Positions 59,131 through 64,000 of a DNA stretch of 64,000 bases are shown here, piece after piece. A program made the position numbers and the translations under genes. The notes beneath the pieces are model-generated. The model saw only the letters and a program-made list of their open reading frames with translations. It was not told the origin of the DNA and searched no databases. Numbering within the stretch: the first letter of the stretch is position 1; every line of letters begins with the position of its first letter. Origin of the DNA: Uranotaenia lowii. Lineage: Eukaryota; Arthropoda; Insecta; Diptera; Culicidae. The stretch is from assembly GCF_029784155.1 (NCBI RefSeq), contig NC_073692.1:423212305-423276304 (forward strand). Direction: 5' to 3'.

Positions 59131-59422
59131 TCTTATATATAAAAATGGAGGCGTTTTCTTTGTAACAACATCACGTATGAATGGTCGGTCGGAATGAAGT
59201 GAAATTTGGTGTCCGAGGGTTTTTTGGGTCAGAGATGGTTTGTATAATATTTTCAAGAATCTCACTTTTTTATGAAAGGTGGTCCCAATACAAATTCAAC
59301 TTTAGTTATTACGATTTCCATAAGAATCCATTCGCGAGCACGGTGCTCGCGTGTAGATGAAATTAAACATTTATTACGATTTAATTTTTAAAAGGTAAAA
59401 CGAAGTTTACCGGGTCAGCTAG
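59131..59422 (+). mobile_element. Complete short non-autonomous Helitron
   Basis: Starts TCTTATATATAAAAATGGAG after A and ends with hairpin GGTAAAACGAAGTTTACC, GGGTCAG, then CTAG before T. This is the exact Helitron signature: insertion between A and T, 5' TC, and a 3' hairpin shortly before CTRR. It is 292 bp long and shares its body with one tandem unit of the split Helitron at 25462-28818. It encodes no Rep/helicase. Confidence 0.93.
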
Positions 59423-62050
59423 TTTTAAATATATCTAAGTTGAAAAGTTCCAAGTTGATTTTAAATATTTTAAGGCGTTTTACTTTTTTGTATAGGGTTG
59501 CTCCCATATGAAACCAACAAAACTTTTATATAACTCGAATAATTTTCTAGAGACATTCATTGAACATCGATGAATTATCTTTTCCTTATAGACTCGAAAA
59601 CTAATGAGTCACTTAATGTGGAATTTGGTATATGAAAGTTTTACGGTCAGAAATGGTTTCTCTAACCGCTTCAAATAACAGGAAGTTCCATATAAAATTT
59701 ACATGAAATATGACAGAACCTATACTAATTTTAGACATTTTCTGGCAGATTTTCTACACAAACAAATTTATACATCATTACATAATTACTGTATTGTTGA
59801 ATTTTTTTTTAAACTTTCAGATGCTTTTTGAATTGAAACCCCCTATCACTGTTTATAAGATTGGTGGGGGGTGGGTGTTGTCCTCCATACAATTTTTTGC
59901 ACAACTCTTGAACTAATCAAGCAAATTTGAATTGAATGCCAGAAAGCTTTATTTAATGGTTTGAGACTCCTCCCCCTTCTATTGGGAAGATAAGAATAGT
60001 AGAGAAGGTCTTTCATTCGTTTTTTCACTACTCAATAACTAAACAACCAATTCTATACTTGTTTGAAGCCCCTACCTGATTGCAGCGAAAGATATTAAGA
60101 GGAGAAAGGGGGTCACTCATAAGATGTTTTGAATTTTCCGTGCCGTTTTTAGGAAAAAATAATGTGTTTTAGGAATATTGTTTTCCAGATAGTAACAGTT
60201 CACACCGTTGTTGGATTTCGATTGTACTCACTCTACGTCACTGCGCTGCCTGGCTCCGGATAAGTAATCCAAGCTTCCATCAGGATTTACTTACCGTTTC
60301 TCGCTTGTAGCTACTATTACTGCACACAAAACGAACGGTTTACCAACGAATGAAGCTCACCCACCCTCCGCCCTGGACCGCCTTTTAGCTCCGATTACGT
60401 TCAAGGTAATCAGCCATCGTCCTACGATACGATACGGAACAACTGACTGACTGACTGATCCAAGTCCTGCTGCCCTGCTGCTACTGCTAAGAGGAAGCGG
60501 AAGAACATTTTCCAACCCGTTCTTTTCCCCAGTCATTCATCCATCCATCCACCAATTCGGCTCCCCTAACTGAATCAACATCAACAACAACTGCAACAAC
60601 ATTGAGCACAAGAACAACAACAATATTCGCCAATGGAGCATGCTGGCTGGGGGTTCTCTAAGAGTAGCTGTTGGTAGGGTAAACAAAAAATCCTTTCATC
60701 AATGTTCCTTGGCTCGTACCCGGGGCAGCAAATCGGCATCCTCTGGGGTCACTGGACAGAACTATTGACAAACTTCACTTTTTCGAAGGATTCGATTGGA
60801 AATCATCCATTTATTTGGTGCTGCTACCCTACGACAAAATCTTCCTAAATGGATCGAATCCAGGAGAGCAAAAAGGGGGGTGAGTTTTACTTTTCCGCAT
60901 CGACTTTTTGCCGGTATTTGTCGGGATTGGCATTTTGTGATTGTTGCAACATTTTTTTCCATACACTTTTTCATTTGAGCGCACTTTTTATTCCAGTGTA
61001 GTAGCATTGGCACGAGCCACACTGCTCATTGGCTTGTGTGCTGGCAAATGTTGATATATACTAACAGCAGCAGAAGGAAGGGGTTCTTGTAGAAATTCAA
61101 CTCCAAATGAGAAAGGAAAACTGCATCCTCTTTTTGCCTTCCTTCGACACTAGAGTAACAGCCAGCAGTGCTCACGTTCCTTATTGCAGAAGCAGCATCC
61201 GTAGAAAACTTTTCCCTATCGAACAAATTGAACAGAATTCTGAAGAACGATTTTTTAGTCCCAGCTTCGTGCTGGCAGGAAATGGTTCTTCGTATACTTA
61301 CGTACTGCATACATTCTGGAGCAGGAAACGAGTTTGCTCCTGATGAAGGAGATGATTCCCCAACACAAGATGAGGAGAAAAATGACAGTGGTGTTTGCTC
61401 TTATTTCGATTTACAGCAAATGAGCTGGGAAAATGTAAAGATTGATCGGAAGAATATAGATGTGTGTAAATCTGCGAGCTTCGGGGTGATGGAGCTTTAA
61501 TTTAATGGCTTTAAATAACGTACCACGAAAAAGAAACATTTTATCGATTAATTTTGCTTAAATTTTAATTTAATAATACTCCTAAGTTTTAGGGAAAAAA
61601 GACAGTTTGACCTGACCAATGCCAGAATTTAGCTTACAGGGTCTTTTTGGAACCGCTATTTTTTTTTCAAAACCGCCTGTGAACAAAATGTAAGCAACAG
61701 AAACAGTTAACTTGTATCTTCTTTTAATTGAAAACGGGTTATGAGCTCAGCATTTAAAAAAAAAATACATTAAACAACAATTATTACGTCGGATTTAATT
61801 GCATTTTTTTGTTTGATTCTGAAAATTGGAAGATATGTTTTGTCTTCAATTTCCACTACTATTTGATCCATAATTCTTATTTAACTGAAATTATGAACAA
61901 TTTGGTGGATTCAGGTGTTTCGAATTCAACAAGATAGGTGATGAGGTAGGAAAGGTATTTTCGGTTCCTTTTTTTTTAGCAACTCCGATCGACGGTAATA
62001 ATGCTAAAAACTATATTATAATGGATAAGTTCATAATGTTCTATGAGCTG
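59423..62050. other. Non-coding region with a possible older Helitron relative
   Basis: Between about 59560 and 59700 the words GAATTTGGTATATGAAAG and GGTCAGAAATGGTTT resemble the Helitron body at 59190-59240, suggesting an old diverged copy. Near 60440-60640 there are short GACT, CATC and CAA runs. Frames such as 61168-61500 plus show no recognised motifs. Nothing else is supported. Confidence 0.45.
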
Positions 62051-62291
62051 GTTACAATTAAAGGACTTACATTTCTGGTATCCTAACCTTGCTTAACCCT
62101 AACCTCCAACACTCAAAAATCCTCCTGGGTGTATATTGTTATCTAAATCGCGGAAAAGGGAGTTTGATTAGAACTAGTGGTAAATAAACGTTTATTGATA
62201 CCTACTTGGTGATGTATACTTCCTTCGAATCTGCTAATCGGTTCGTAAAAAAAGATAAATCAAAATAACCCGTGTGGCTGACCTCCCAACA
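62050..62291 (-). mobile_element. Probable 3' LTR of the BEL/Pao element
   Basis: On the minus strand, just after the last coding sequence, TGTTGGGAGGTCAGCC starts at 62291, the typical opening of BEL/Pao LTRs. An AATAAA in CAATAAACG lies about 100 bp further on as polyadenylation signal. The lower boundary is a guess because the 5' LTR lies outside the window. Confidence 0.65.
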
Positions 62292-62299
62292 ATTCGGTG

Positions 62300-64000
62300 T
62301 TAAGTGATATCTGTCAATTCATCACGTAGCCAACTGTCATCACCGCCAGTGCGGTAGAAAATATTCTTTTTAGGAAGGTCGTCTAAAGACCGTTCATGGA
62401 TTGAGTCCGCAACATCCCTCCGACCATAAGAAAGGTCAGAGAAGCTCTTTGAGGATCTTTCCTTACCGGGATCTATATCTAGGCGTGCAATCTTGGATAC
62501 TGGTCTTTGTTAGATGCCCCTGTCCGTCTGCACGGAAGCCCTCCGACGTCGCCCATCTTTGGAATCCGCCACACGAATCACCCGACCTCAAATCCAATCA
62601 TTACTAAATCTCCTACCTCAATCGGTGGAGTATCCTGGTTTCACTTAGTACGCCGTGCAATGCTAGGTAGGTATTCTTTTACCCATCTCTTCCAAAAATT
62701 ATCAACTGCTACATTCAAGTGATTCCAATTATCCCGGTGGGCTAATCGCTCATCTCCTAATGGTCTCGATGGTTGAGAAATACCGCCGGAGCTTAGCTTC
62801 ATAAAGTGGTTCGGCGTCAGAGCTTCGCTTGCTTCGTCGTCTATCGGAATGAAGGCCATCGGTCGGGTATTCACTACTCCTTCAGCTTCACGAACTATGG
62901 TGATAAAGGCAATGTTCCGAAAATCAATCATTTTCGATCAGCCATGCTTTACTGTATTCAGAGCCAAAAAATCGAAGCAGTCAATTTTTCCTTCTCCTAC
63001 CGAATCATATAAACAATCATGCATGACAACGACTCTTCTGCATTTGAAACATTCCCGCAAAACATGATGTGGTGAAGAAGGCGCATCACCTCTCTTTCCA
63101 TCACATTGGTGAAGAAGGACGCAGATTATCAGCAACGAACGTCTTGATGGTGATTGCCTTCCTTGATGACTTTCAACCTTTTAGGATCATTGCTGATATG
63201 TATCAATGAGGTACACTTTTACTAAGGTGGCGCAAAGGAACGTACACTATTGCACGTCGGAGAGAAAAAAGAAAATTAAACATAAACAAGCCCTGCGTCG
63301 TTGTCAGGGAGCTTCATTTATCCTAAGCAAAATGCGTCGCGAAAATGGTCGATAGTGACGTCACTCCTGTCATGGTAACTATGTTTAAGAAGAAAAAACT
63401 TTACTTTTACTTTTGCAACGTTTCTTTCTCATCACCTCTCTTTCCACCACATTGGATATGTATCACCTTTGAGCGATCTATCCGATGCGATGCGATGATT
63501 TTTTATTTTTTGCTTTGCGTAGAAGGACAAAATCATGACTAGGTAACCGCAATGAACTGTTCAGCAAGTGCTACGGCTTTTTTTTAACATGTTCCCACGC
63601 TCCACCCATGTGAGGAGCGGCTGGTGGGTTGAAGATCTATTTTGTAGAGCTGTTGGTAAAACTTTCAGAAATATCACCGTGATCTATCGCTTTCGGAAAC
63701 TCATTTGCAGATTCCACAAAATTTGTACCGTTGTCGCTGTAGATCTCCTGCGGTGAGCCATGTCGACTGATGAAACGTCGTATCGCCATTTTACACGACT
63801 CGGTGCTTAGCGAATGTAAACTTCCAAACATACTGCCCTGATCGTCAGGCATGTAAAAAGGGTAACCCATCTTTTTGAAACGCTTCTTCCAATTCGCACA
63901 TTCATTGGACCAAAGTAATCCAACCCTACAAAGGAAAAGGGCCGTACAAAAGCTTGAAGTCTTGCTTTTGGTAGAGGTGCCATTCGAGGCATTGCGATCT
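62300..64000 (-). pseudogene. BEL/Pao retrotransposon pol, integrase and C-terminus (broken, runs off the window)
   Basis: Minus strand from the right edge: the integrase core has all three catalytic positions, Asp in GLDYFGP (about 63907-63927), Asp in SDNGTNF (about 63718-63741) and Glu in APHMGGAWE (about 63593-63607). A frame change occurs after LTIRAVCLEV. At 63588 the reading is cut by a 670-bp inserted repeat. The C-terminal part resumes at 62911 with FITIVREAEGVVNTRPMAFI, TPNHFMKLSSGG, HRDNWNHLNVAVDNFWKRW and then a decayed tail with GRVIRVADSKDGRRRRA. These are characteristic of BEL/Pao. Integrase would insert reverse-transcribed element DNA; insertion and frameshifts make this copy inactive. 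Gag, protease, reverse transcriptase and the 5' LTR would lie beyond base 64000. Confidence 0.92.
62919..63588 (-). repeat. 670-bp interspersed repeat inserted in the BEL/Pao integrase, copy 2
   Basis: Flanked by the 7-bp direct repeat ATGTTCC (62912-62918 and 63589-63595). The same sequence, without the BEL flanks, occurs at 45908-46515 on the opposite strand. It contains the phrase CATCACCTCTCTTTCCA twice (about 63085 and 63433) and a stretch of about 200 bp absent from copy 1. No coding frame is recognised. The 7-bp duplication does not by itself identify the mobilising enzyme. Confidence 0.78.

Noticed and set aside
61168..61500. 110-codon plus-strand frame as a host exon
   Set aside because: Acidic C-terminal part looks protein-like, but there is no family resemblance and overlapping frames on both strands are equally open.
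62083..62115. GGTTAGGGTTAAG...GGTTAGG as telomeric remnant
   Set aside because: Only two or three irregular units, inside the probable LTR of the BEL/Pao element.
1..64000. Endogenous viral element
   Set aside because: No viral polymerase, capsid or glycoprotein motif was seen; all polymerase-like motifs fit LINE or BEL/Pao families.

Overview
The window looks like AT-rich, non-genic nuclear DNA from an insect, most probably a mosquito (Culicidae). That assignment is inferred from the transposon families: a Tc1/mariner-type transposase of a kind common in mosquitoes, an R1-clade LINE, an I-like LINE with RNase H, a BEL/Pao LTR element, tRNA-derived SINEs, Helitrons and many TA-flanked MITEs. 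I found no host protein-coding gene, rRNA or functional tRNA that I can defend. Every recognisable coding sequence is a decayed transposon open reading frame.

Layout. 1-0.95 kb is a fold-back repeat holding a TA-flanked palindrome-rich element; a second copy of that element lies at 21.9-22.65 kb. 3.6-5.97 kb is a decayed minus-strand R1-like LINE with duplicated 3' sequence. 8.1-8.66 kb is a mariner transposase remnant. 10.37-18.25 kb is a nearly perfect 9-bp satellite (TGACAAAAA, about 875 copies) that passes into a related TTACAAAAA array up to 18.95 kb. 20.4-20.55 kb holds a tRNA-derived SINE, and 22.84-23.18 kb a MITE. 25.46-28.82 kb is a Helitron with internal tandem units, split by a 2.46-kb I-like LINE that is flanked by a clean 12-bp target-site duplication. 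31.35-34.72 kb is a second satellite array of the same 9-mer, with higher-order structure and the same TTACAAAAA right-hand edge. 38.3-38.62 kb holds an inverted duplication and a SINE with target-site duplication; 40.06-40.43 kb is a tiny retroposon whose TAAG tail has grown to about 320 bp. 41.69-44.45 kb is a fold-back element with arms of roughly 600 bp. 44.7-45.5 kb is a mariner pseudogene.

45.9-46.5 kb is a repeat carrying a MITE; the same repeat interrupts the BEL/Pao integrase at 63 kb. 46.85-47.35 kb is a hAT-type MITE with an 8-bp duplication. 50.09-51.01 and 54.61-55.05 kb are TA-flanked MITEs. 52.6-58.3 kb is a nest of related inverted-repeat elements. 59.13-59.42 kb is a complete short Helitron. 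62.05-64 kb is the 3' end of a minus-strand BEL/Pao element that runs out of the window.

The pieces do not work together as a pathway; they record successive insertions. The most informative observations are the two 9-bp arrays (homogeneity, polarity, internal duplication), the dated nesting of LINE in Helitron and MITE in repeat in BEL, and several elements whose ends and target-site duplications can be read directly. Simple-satellite reading frames (thousands of codons) should not be annotated as proteins.
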